Translations under genes and position numbers: made by a program
Part shown: positions 1-6,482 of the stretch, piece after piece
Layout: each line of letters starts with the position of its first letter
How positions within the stretch are numbered: the stretch's first letter is position 1
From: Firmicutes bacterium UBA993
Lineage (GTDB): Bacteria > Bacillota > Dethiobacteria > DTU022
Assembly (NCBI GenBank): GCA_002292015.1
Contig: DBBD01000028.1
Coordinates: forward strand, 1 to 35,480
Length of the DNA stretch: 35,480 nt
Reading direction: 5' to 3'
The notes under the pieces: model-generated
Seen by the model: the letters and a program-made list of their open reading frames with translations, nothing else
Databases searched by the model: none
What the model was told of the DNA's origin: nothing

Positions 1-238
1 CTTTCCGGACCATAACCACCACTGGGCCGGAAGTAATAAAATCGATCAAACCATTATAGAAAGGTTTACCCTGATGTTCATCATAGTGCCGCGCTGCCAG
101 CTCGGGACTGATCCGCATCAACTTCATCCCTACCAATTTCAAACCCTTGTTCTCTAAACGGCAGATTACGTTACCTATTAAAGCCCTCTTTACGCCGTCC
201 GGCTTAACCATTAAAAAAGTTCTTTCTCTCTTTTTCAT
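1..238 (-). CDS. ndk: Nucleoside diphosphate kinase, N-terminal part (3' end outside window)
   Basis: Reading the minus strand from the ATG at 238 gives 79 codons with no stop before the window edge. The start TFLMVKPDGVKRALIG, followed by LVGMKLMRISPELAARHY and the EHQGKPFYNGLIDFITSGPVV segment, is the classic N-terminal half of nucleoside diphosphate kinase, which transfers the gamma phosphate of ATP to other nucleoside diphosphates through a phosphohistidine. The catalytic histidine lies in the missing C-terminal half. An AGGGAGG ribosome binding site lies just upstream of the ATG. The gene follows speE after 18 bases, so it probably belongs to the speD-speE transcript. Identification is firm; completeness cannot be judged. 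Confidence 0.9.
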   Translation of the reverse strand, partial: MKKRERTFLMVKPDGVKRALIGNVICRLENKGLKLVGMKLMRISPELAARHYDEHQGKPFYNGLIDFITSGPVVVMVRK

Positions 239-256
239 GACCAGCCTCCCTTTTTG

Positions 257-1165
257 CTAATAGACCGATATCAGATTATCATCATCTATTGTCCTGGTTT
301 CTGCTGCCAGACGTGCCCGGATATCTTTAGGTAAAGCAAAGATGCTTCCGGCAGTCTCTCCATCGAAATAACGCAAATCGAGCCGGCGTTCTTGGATCAG
401 AAGATCCAGGGCTTCAGCCGCAGGCATTTCCCGACCTTCAGCAGCAGCCAAAATGAATCCCCATTCAGTGTTAAATGAAGGGATAAAAGCACGGTACGGA
501 AGGGCTAAAGGCATGACTTGCCTGATTGTATTTAAAATCGCACTGTGCGCCTCGATAAACGGCAAGCCGCAGTCACCGGCCTGCAGAGCAAAAGCTCCCC
601 CTGCGACCAGACGTTTGCTGATCAGCTCAAAGTACTGCCGTGTAAAAAGTTTCAGAGCCGGACCAGCCTCCACTGGCTCCGGTATATCACTGAGGATCAC
701 GTCAAAAAGCTGATCTGTCTCTTCCAGATATTGACGGGCATCCATAAAATGCAGCTCGACGCGTCGATCATCAAAACTACCCTGGTGCCAGCTGGTTAAT
801 AGCTCCCGGCAAATTTCAACTACTTCCCGATCCAAATCAACCATTACCAGTTTTTCAACTGTGGGGTGACGCAAGACTTCCCTTAAAGTTGCCCCTTCTC
901 CCCCCCCGGTTACCAGTACGCGCCGGGGCGCCGGGCAAATCAGCATTGCCGGATGAACCAGCGCCTCATGGTAGATGTACTCGTCGTACTCCGCTGACTG
1001 AATCTTTCCGTCGAGAATCAGAATCCGCCCAAACTGTGTAGTATCGGCAACCTCAACCTGCTGATATTCGGTGCGCATGCTTTTTAAAAAGTTGACAACA
1101 CCAAACATGTGGGCTGTCCCGGGCGAAGTATGTTCAATAAACCACTTATGTTCTTCAGCAGGCAT
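257..1165 (-). CDS. speE: Polyamine aminopropyltransferase (spermidine synthase family, ACL5/thermospermine-synthase-like)
   Basis: This 302-residue protein transfers an aminopropyl group from decarboxylated S-adenosylmethionine to an amine acceptor. The nucleotide-binding motif GGGEGATLRE (about 87-96), the acidic strand end VMVDLDREVVEICREL (about 107-122) and the catalytic region SDIPEPVEAGPALKLFTRQYF (about 159-179, aspartate in SDIPEP) are visible. The DIPEPVEAGP form, the QAG segment after it and the PSFNTEWGF segment near 230-238 look more like the ACL5/thermospermine synthase branch than like typical Bacillus SpeE, so the acceptor (putrescine, spermidine or agmatine) is uncertain. A clear AAGGAG site precedes the ATG, and speD, which makes the aminopropyl donor, lies 26 bases upstream. 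Family confidence is high, substrate confidence low. Confidence 0.92.
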   Translation of the reverse strand: MPAEEHKWFIEHTSPGTAHMFGVVNFLKSMRTEYQQVEVADTTQFGRILILDGKIQSAEYDEYIYHEALVHPAMLICPAPRRVLVTGGGEGATLREVLRHPTVEKLVMVDLDREVVEICRELLTSWHQGSFDDRRVELHFMDARQYLEETDQLFDVILSDIPEPVEAGPALKLFTRQYFELISKRLVAGGAFALQAGDCGLPFIEAHSAILNTIRQVMPLALPYRAFIPSFNTEWGFILAAAEGREMPAAEALDLLIQERRLDLRYFDGETAGSIFALPKDIRARLAAETRTIDDDNLISVY

Positions 1166-1191
1166 CGTCTATACTCCTTCGGCAGATTTAA

Positions 1192-1575
1192 TCAGTAGTT
1201 TGCCACTGTCTTATGTTCAAGGTCAACATCAAAGATGCCGCGCTTTATCTCACGGGCCGACATATTCTGGGCTGAAAAAGCATGTTTCAGATAGTTGCAG
1301 GACACCCATGGGTTGACGGTTTGACCACAAGTGAATACGTCAACTGCCGCGTAGCCATATTCAGGCCAGGTGTGAATGGCCAGATGTGACTCTGAAATAA
1401 CAACTACGCCGCTGACGCCCTGGGGGCAGAACTGGTGAAATACAGTTTCTCTCACTTCAGCCCCAGCTTCAATGGCAGCTGCCACCATGCGATCCTTGAT
1501 TAGCTCAAGGTTGCACAGGATATCCTGTGGGCAGCCGTAAAACTCAGCCAAGATATGACGGCCTAAAGCGCTCAT
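1192..1575 (-). CDS. speD: S-adenosylmethionine decarboxylase proenzyme, prokaryotic class 1B
   Basis: This 127-residue proenzyme decarboxylates S-adenosylmethionine to supply the aminopropyl donor for the next gene, speE. It is expected to self-cleave between Glu62 and Ser63 in the SESHLAIHTWPE segment, turning Ser63 into the pyruvoyl cofactor. His68 and Cys83 (in FTCGQT) match the processing and catalytic residues known from the Thermotoga enzyme, and the length is normal for the short bacterial form. An AAGGAGGT site sits a few bases before the ATG. A sigma-A-like promoter and a tandem operator-like repeat lie directly upstream, so this is probably the first gene of a speD-speE-ndk transcript. 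Confidence 0.95.
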   Translation of the reverse strand: MSALGRHILAEFYGCPQDILCNLELIKDRMVAAAIEAGAEVRETVFHQFCPQGVSGVVVISESHLAIHTWPEYGYAAVDVFTCGQTVNPWVSCNYLKHAFSAQNMSAREIKRGIFDVDLEHKTVANY

Positions 1576-1626
1576 CTTTAATACCTCCTTATTTGAATTA
1601 TATTTAGATGAAAAGCGTCAAGATAC

Positions 1627-1654
1627 ATTCTAACAAAATTAATGTAAATGTCAA
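1627..1654 (-). promoter_or_regulatory. Sigma-A-type promoter of speD
   Basis: On the minus strand a perfect TTGACA (-35, 1649-1654) is followed after 16 bases by TAGAAT (-10, 1627-1632), one mismatch from consensus. Predicted initiation is near 1620, giving a leader of about 45 bases that ends with a strong AAGGAGGT ribosome binding site. The tandem repeat at 1659-1704 lies immediately upstream of the -35. Confidence 0.75.
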
Positions 1655-1658
1655 TGCA

Positions 1659-1704
1659 CCCAATTGCCATAGGTATTTGCCAGAGTGCCCAATTACCATA
1701 GGTA
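1659..1704 (-). repeat. Tandem 17-bp operator-like repeat upstream of speD -35
   Basis: Two copies of CCCAATTRCCATAGGTA (plus strand; 1659-1675 and 1688-1704) match at 16 of 17 positions and are 29 bases apart. Each copy contains a small dyad, TACC-ATA-GGTA, perfect in the second copy and with one mismatch in the first. The first copy ends 4 bases from the -35 hexamer of speD. The position upstream of -35 suits an activator, or cooperative binding of a repressor; the regulator is unknown. Confidence 0.5.
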
Positions 1705-1901
1705 CACGATCGAAATATGATTTAATAAAAACAATTGACAGTCGGGGTAGTTCGAAGCAATGGAAACCTTGCTGTTACGAAGTTTTTTCGCCGGGACAGC
1801 AATAGCTTGCCTGCAAAGCTATAAAAATAATGCATCAGCTATGCGCCTGTTCCACCTGTCCTACGAATCAGCAGCGGAGAGCGAAAATGGCTGCACTTTA
1901 A

Positions 1902-3098
1902 TCATACCTTGAAATAACCGAAAAGCTGACCAAAATTTATACCGGCAATATTCTTATTACTATTAAGGCTGAAAAGCTGACGGTTTCCCTCTTCCAGGTG
2001 AGATGATTTGATACCATGCGAAATTGAGAGAAAGGTCTCGATATAGGCAGCAAGATGATCACAGGCCCGGATCACTTCACCGTCGAGTGGAAAATAGTCA
2101 TTTTGGTTATAGTGCTCACCTATCTCCGCCGCCCCTACAATTTTAATTTTGCCATTATCAATAATTTTAGTGGAAAATTCATTTTCCGTAAAGTAGCGCA
2201 GTTCTGCATGCCAGGCGGCAGGCAGCAGGGGAAATATTCTCTCTTCTAGTTGGCGGTGCTCAATATCCTTAATCAGCGTTTCAATTCCGGCAACAGATCT
2301 TTTAACCGGAGATACGATATCCCGGGTCAGCACCTCGGGCAAGTCATGAAACAGGCCTGCAAAATAATTATTGTAAATACGCTTTGGACAAGCTTCCAGC
2401 TCAATCGAACAAAGATAGCTCATCATCGCCACGATCAGCATGTGCCCCATCACCGAGGTCTTCGGCACCCGCGGCGACTGCGCCCAGCGCTGTTGAAAGC
2501 GCAGTTGCCCTACCAAGTCGAGGAAGTTGGAAGTTTTTTTGCCCAGAGTGAGTTTTTGAACACCGGCCAGATCGAAATGCTCTTCAATCTGGTTTTCGAT
2601 AGCCGCCTTGGTCTCATCAAGACCGTAAAGTCCTTCATTCAGGCGGTAGATGATGGCAAACTCCCAGTTGGTGGCCAGGTAATGGGCGGCCCTAAGAATT
2701 TTTTTCTCCGGGGTGTTGACGGCGTTGGAGAAGAAGTAGTCTTCCATGGCCGGAACCAGATCCTTCTTCAAACCGGTTATCTTGTCTTTTAGTTGGTCTA
2801 AAACCCAACGGTTCAGCTGTTCACCTTTTTCGGCCATCAGTTTATAGTAAATTGGCGGTTTGATGTCGGTTAACACAATACGGTGCAAAAACTCAAAAAA
2901 GCCGCCTTCGATCAGGCCTGGCCAGTCTACACTGACCCCGTGATCGGCCTCTTCAATCCTGGCTAACACATAGGCATAAACCATTTTGTGCGATTGCTTA
3001 TCTAATTCAGTAAAGTGTTCGGGACGGATGTGATCGTTCCAGCGTTGAATACTGGCCGCATCAAACAGCAGCTCAAGCAGTTCCTTCCTGATCATCAT
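1902..3098 (-). CDS. HD-domain phosphohydrolase, YfbR-like, apparent tandem HD duplication
   Basis: This 398-residue soluble protein has a YfbR-like HD metal-dependent phosphohydrolase domain in its second half: a histidine in MGHMLIVAM (His219), the HD pair of HDLPEVLTRDIVSPVK (251-252) and a late aspartate in ACDHLAAYIE (Asp347). The HDxxEVLTxD...PVK pattern is that of 5'-deoxynucleotidase YfbR. The first half carries a similar segment, FFEFLHRIVLTDIKPP (about 67-82), where HD is replaced by EF, suggesting duplication with a degenerate first domain. The start at 3098 is chosen because GGGGAGG lies six bases upstream; an in-frame start at 3131 lacks such a site. It follows plsY after 43 bases. 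Substrate unknown; a nucleotidase role is inferred. Confidence 0.75.
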   Translation of the reverse strand: MMIRKELLELLFDAASIQRWNDHIRPEHFTELDKQSHKMVYAYVLARIEEADHGVSVDWPGLIEGGFFEFLHRIVLTDIKPPIYYKLMAEKGEQLNRWVLDQLKDKITGLKKDLVPAMEDYFFSNAVNTPEKKILRAAHYLATNWEFAIIYRLNEGLYGLDETKAAIENQIEEHFDLAGVQKLTLGKKTSNFLDLVGQLRFQQRWAQSPRVPKTSVMGHMLIVAMMSYLCSIELEACPKRIYNNYFAGLFHDLPEVLTRDIVSPVKRSVAGIETLIKDIEHRQLEERIFPLLPAAWHAELRYFTENEFSTKIIDNGKIKIVGAAEIGEHYNQNDYFPLDGEVIRACDHLAAYIETFLSISHGIKSSHLEEGNRQLFSLNSNKNIAGINFGQLFGYFKV

Positions 3099-3141
3099 CG
3101 AACGCCTCCCCGGTAAACAAAATAAAAGCAAGAGAGTCCTC

Positions 3142-3735
3142 TTAATGGCGTGAGCTGAACTTCAGTTTTGGCTCGGTTCCGCTTAGCAGCCGTTTAATAT
3201 TGGCTTGATGGCGAATAATGACCAGAAACGCAACTGCCAAGCCAAAAATAATGTAGGGAAGTTCAAAACCAAGCCGCCAAAAAACTAAGGGTAACAGAAG
3301 CGAACCAACCATGGAAGCAAGCGAAACATAACGGGTAATAACTAAAACAGGAATAGCAACGGCAATTAAAGCCAGAGTAACCCAACCGGAAAGCGCCAAT
3401 AGCACTCCGATTGATGTCGCAGCAGCCTTTCCGCCCTTAAAGCCAAGAAACAGCGAAAAACTGTGCCCGATCATCGCCAACAATCCTGAAGCCAGCGGAA
3501 GCATCGATTCCTGCGCTACTGCTTTAGCCAGCATTACCGCGAGAAATCCTTTTAGTAAATCTAAAATAAACACCGGCAGGGCCATTTTCCAGCCCAATAC
3601 CCTTAAAACATTGGTCGCTCCGATATTGCCGCTACCATGTTCCAGGATATTAGTTTTACCGAACATTTTAGAAAATATAAAGCCATGTGGGATGGAGCCA
3701 AGCAGGTAGGCTGCAATTAGTACGGCGGCAGTCAT
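3142..3735 (-). CDS. plsY: Acyl-phosphate:glycerol-3-phosphate acyltransferase PlsY
   Basis: This 197-residue integral membrane enzyme transfers an acyl group from acyl-phosphate to glycerol-3-phosphate, the first committed step of phospholipid synthesis in most Gram-positive bacteria. It has about five hydrophobic segments and the family motifs: LLGSIPHGF near the N-terminus, GSGNIGATNVLR (about 35-46), the glycine-rich FKGGKAAATSIGV (about 98-110) and the C-terminal RHQANIKRLLSGTE. Its start is 3 bases after the der stop, and the AGAGGTGAT site lies inside the last codons of der, so translation is probably coupled. plsC, the next acyltransferase of the pathway, is in the same gene string. 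In many spore-formers gpsA and spoIVA follow plsY; here an HD-domain gene follows. Confidence 0.95.
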   Translation of the reverse strand: MTAAVLIAAYLLGSIPHGFIFSKMFGKTNILEHGSGNIGATNVLRVLGWKMALPVFILDLLKGFLAVMLAKAVAQESMLPLASGLLAMIGHSFSLFLGFKGGKAAATSIGVLLALSGWVTLALIAVAIPVLVITRYVSLASMVGSLLLPLVFWRLGFELPYIIFGLAVAFLVIIRHQANIKRLLSGTEPKLKFSSRH

Positions 3736-3738
3736 GAG

Positions 3739-5067
3739 TTAATCACCTCTGCGCTGACGCTTTTTTAGTTTTATGATAATCGGTGTTCCCTTGAAGCTAA
3801 ATGATTCCCGTAGCCGGTTTTCAAGGTAACGCCTATACGAAAAGTGAACCAGGTCCGGTTCGTTGGCAAAAATCACGAATGTCGGCGGTTTAACCGCCGG
3901 CTGGGTCATATAGAACAGCCTGACCCGCTTACCTTTTACCGCCGGTGGCGGGTTCACGGCCAAGGCATCCTCCAGCAATTCGTTCAACAGGGAAGTGCTG
4001 ATACGCTTGTGTTGTTCCTGCCAGGTCTGCAGAATCAGGGGATAAACCTGATCGAGCTTCCAACCGGTCAGGGCCGAAAGAAATACCTGGTGAGCATAGG
4101 GAACAAAGCTGAACTGACGCTTTAAATGATCCATGTAATCAGCCCTGGCGTGCTCAGTGCCACGCGCTAAGTCCCATTTATTTACAACTATTATTAGCCC
4201 TCGTCCGGCTTGATCCACATAACCAGCCAGGCGCTGATCCTGTTCAGTAATTCCGTCTACCCCATCAAGCATTAAAAGGACCAAGTCCGCTCGCTGGACC
4301 GCCTTGAGCGAGCGGAGAATACTGTAGTACTCTACTGGTTCTTTAATCTTGCTTTTGCGTCTGATCCCGGCCGTGTCAATAAACAAATAGGGCTGTTCGC
4401 CGTATTCAAAATAAGTGTCGATAGCGTCCCTGGTTGTTCCGGGAATCTCGCTGACAATTACTCTTTCTTCTCCAAGCATTTTATTAATCAGCGAGGATTT
4501 ACCTACGTTGGGTCTGCCAATAACCGCTACCTTGACTATTTCCGGCCGGTAACTATCTTCTTCTTTTATTTCAGGAGGCAGGTAACTCAAGATTAGATCG
4601 AGCAGTTCGCCACTACCTTTGCCATGGGCAGCTGAAATCGATAAGGGATCGCCAAAGTTCAGTTTATAGAAGTCATATTTTCCGGCATCCTGTTCATAAA
4701 TATCAATTTTATTAACCACCGGAATCACCCGTTTACCGCTACACCTCAGCATCAGACCGATCTCTTCATCCAAAGCCGTCAATCCTTCACGACCATCGAG
4801 CAGAAAGATGATCAGGCCGGCCTCTTCAATAGCCAGCTCAACTTGCTGCCTGACCAGGACTGCAATCCGATTTTCACCGCCGAAGGTTACGCCCCCGGTA
4901 TCAATAAAGACTAGCTCCCGACCACTCCATTCAGTCGTTCCATAGAGACGATCCCTGGTTACCCCCGGCATTTTTTCTTCAATCGCAGTACGTGGCGTTG
5001 TCAGACGGTTAAATAGCGTCGATTTGCCGACATTTGGTCTGCCAACTATAGCTACAATGTTATTCAC
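3739..5067 (-). CDS. der: Ribosome assembly GTPase Der (EngA)
   Basis: This 442-residue tandem GTPase acts in late maturation of the 50S ribosomal subunit. The first G domain has GRPNVGKS (9-16), DTGG (56-59) and NKID (119-122); the second has GRPNVGKS (184-191), DTAG (231-234) and NKWD (296-299). A C-terminal KH-like domain spans about 351-440 and ends in a basic tail. All GTP-binding motifs are intact and the length is normal. AAGGAG lies upstream of the ATG. It sits 22 bases after the DUF512 radical SAM gene, a neighbourhood common in Clostridia, and 3 bases before plsY. Confidence 0.97.
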   Translation of the reverse strand: MNNIVAIVGRPNVGKSTLFNRLTTPRTAIEEKMPGVTRDRLYGTTEWSGRELVFIDTGGVTFGGENRIAVLVRQQVELAIEEAGLIIFLLDGREGLTALDEEIGLMLRCSGKRVIPVVNKIDIYEQDAGKYDFYKLNFGDPLSISAAHGKGSGELLDLILSYLPPEIKEEDSYRPEIVKVAVIGRPNVGKSSLINKMLGEERVIVSEIPGTTRDAIDTYFEYGEQPYLFIDTAGIRRKSKIKEPVEYYSILRSLKAVQRADLVLLMLDGVDGITEQDQRLAGYVDQAGRGLIIVVNKWDLARGTEHARADYMDHLKRQFSFVPYAHQVFLSALTGWKLDQVYPLILQTWQEQHKRISTSLLNELLEDALAVNPPPAVKGKRVRLFYMTQPAVKPPTFVIFANEPDLVHFSYRRYLENRLRESFSFKGTPIIIKLKKRQRRGD

Positions 5068-5089
5068 TGCTGCTCTCCTTTAATGTTCA

Positions 5090-6475
5090 TCAATCCTGGA
5101 TATCGACAAGGTGTTCACTGAGCCCTACAAGCAGTTCAAGCGGCCCATTAACCACCCTTAGCGGGACTTTCAGCACGGCCTCAACATCGTCTACGCTCAA
5201 ACCATCCAAAAATAGGTCACCGGTATCGCGTAAGAGGTTATTCGAGATAAAAACCAGATCTCCCTTTTCTCTGTTTTCCAGGGCTTTCAGCAGATCGCTG
5301 CCGGTAAGCAATCCGGAGACGGTTACCGCTTTGCCGAAAAAATAATTTTCGGCAATGACAAGGTTTATCTTAAGCCTTTCAATCAGCTTCAGCCTGGCAA
5401 CCAACTGCTCTAGCAGCGACACCGCAGCTTTACCGGTAACAATGGTGACAGTCAGTTCCCGGTTGCCCGGTTCACGTTGCGGCAGCCGGTTATCCAGTTG
5501 TTTGAGCTCATCCAAGAACGATCTTGCCAAGCCTACTCCATTTTCCAGCTGCGGGTATCCTTCGTATGTTTCCGCAGGAGGATAGGCTAAGGCAGCAAGG
5601 TTGTAAAATTCGTCGGATAGAAATATAAAGCGGCTTCCGCGACTGGCCAGAAATTGCCGCTGCAGCTCCTCAACCTGTTTTATCAGCCGGCAGGCCTTTT
5701 CCGCTGTAAAGCCCTTTAAGGCAAATAATTCTGAGCGGTGCCCGGTAAGGCCAACTGGTACCAAGGCCACGCTTAATATGTTACCGCCCATAACAGCCAG
5801 ATCAGCGACAGATCGCTCCAGCTCGGCACCTGTATTAATTTCAGGGCAGAGCACCAACTGGCAGTGAATTTTAATCCCGGCTTGGACCAGCAGTTTTAAA
5901 TTATCCAGACCTTTTTTAGCCAGCTTTGAGCCCATCATCTTCATTCTCAGTGCGGGATTGGTGGTGTGGACTGAAATATAAAGCGGGCTCAGCTGCAACC
6001 TGATGATCCTTTTAAGCTCTTTTTCCCTGACCCGGTTTAGGGTAATGAAATTGCCGTACAGGAATGAAAGCCGGTAGTCATCATCTTTAACATACAAGGC
6101 ATTGCGCAGCCCCTGCGGGTTCTGATCGACAAAACAGAAGAGACAATTGTTAGGGCAGTTGTGCAAGGGGTCAATAGTCAGCGGATCATAACGCAGGCCC
6201 AGGCTGGTGCCGGCGGGCTTACGTATTTTAATTCTTTTTAGTTTACCTGTATCCTGCCTCACCAGCAAGGTCAGTAGATCATCGGATTCGAGGATCCGGT
6301 AATCGATCAGGTCGCCAAACTTTTGATTGTCAATGCGCAGCAGTCTCCAACCTGCTTCAATACCGGCTTTAGCTGCCGGAGAGCCGGGCGTTACAAAATC
6401 GATCAGGTGTCCTTTTTCCGGCTGTTGATCAGCCACTGCTTTTACGCTTGGACATTCATTCCCGGCCGCCTTCAT
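5090..6475 (-). CDS. PDZ / radical SAM / DUF512 protein of unknown function
   Basis: This 461-residue protein starts with a PDZ-like segment (VTPGSPAAKAGIEAGWRLLRI), followed by a radical-SAM-like cysteine motif, CPNNCLFCFVDQ, and ends with a DUF512-type region. The CX3CX2C cysteines are expected to bind a [4Fe-4S] cluster that cleaves S-adenosylmethionine. The family is widespread in anaerobic Firmicutes, usually next to der, and its substrate is unknown to me. The ATG at 6475 is preferred because it lies just after the upstream stop (6483-6485) with AGGTGG before it; longer in-frame starts up to 6577 would lie within ispH-S1. The junction is 7 bases, so translation may be coupled. Confidence 0.82.
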   Translation of the reverse strand: MKAAGNECPSVKAVADQQPEKGHLIDFVTPGSPAAKAGIEAGWRLLRIDNQKFGDLIDYRILESDDLLTLLVRQDTGKLKRIKIRKPAGTSLGLRYDPLTIDPLHNCPNNCLFCFVDQNPQGLRNALYVKDDDYRLSFLYGNFITLNRVREKELKRIIRLQLSPLYISVHTTNPALRMKMMGSKLAKKGLDNLKLLVQAGIKIHCQLVLCPEINTGAELERSVADLAVMGGNILSVALVPVGLTGHRSELFALKGFTAEKACRLIKQVEELQRQFLASRGSRFIFLSDEFYNLAALAYPPAETYEGYPQLENGVGLARSFLDELKQLDNRLPQREPGNRELTVTIVTGKAAVSLLEQLVARLKLIERLKINLVIAENYFFGKAVTVSGLLTGSDLLKALENREKGDLVFISNNLLRDTGDLFLDGLSVDDVEAVLKVPLRVVNGPLELLVGLSEHLVDIQD

Positions 6476-6482
6476 GTTCCAC

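Larger units (their letters stand above)
1576..1901. other. Noncoding interval between the HD-domain gene and speD
   Basis: This 326-base gap holds the speD ribosome binding site, the speD promoter (1627-1654) and two operator-like repeat copies (1659-1704). The rest (about 1705-1901) has no convincing gene. A 7-base-pair inverted repeat (1802-1808 with 1816-1822) lies downstream of the HD gene but has no following T-run on the minus strand, so it is not called a terminator. Confidence 0.6.

Noticed and set aside
1659..1704. Possible CRISPR array
   Set aside because: Only two short copies with a 12-base gap; far too few and too short for a CRISPR array.
1802..1822. Possible terminator after the HD-domain gene
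   Set aside because: A 7-bp stem with no following T-run in the transcript direction.
2250..2792. Plus-strand open frame (180 codons) opposite the HD-domain gene
   Set aside because: Antisense to a gene with intact conserved motifs; composition is that of a shadow frame.
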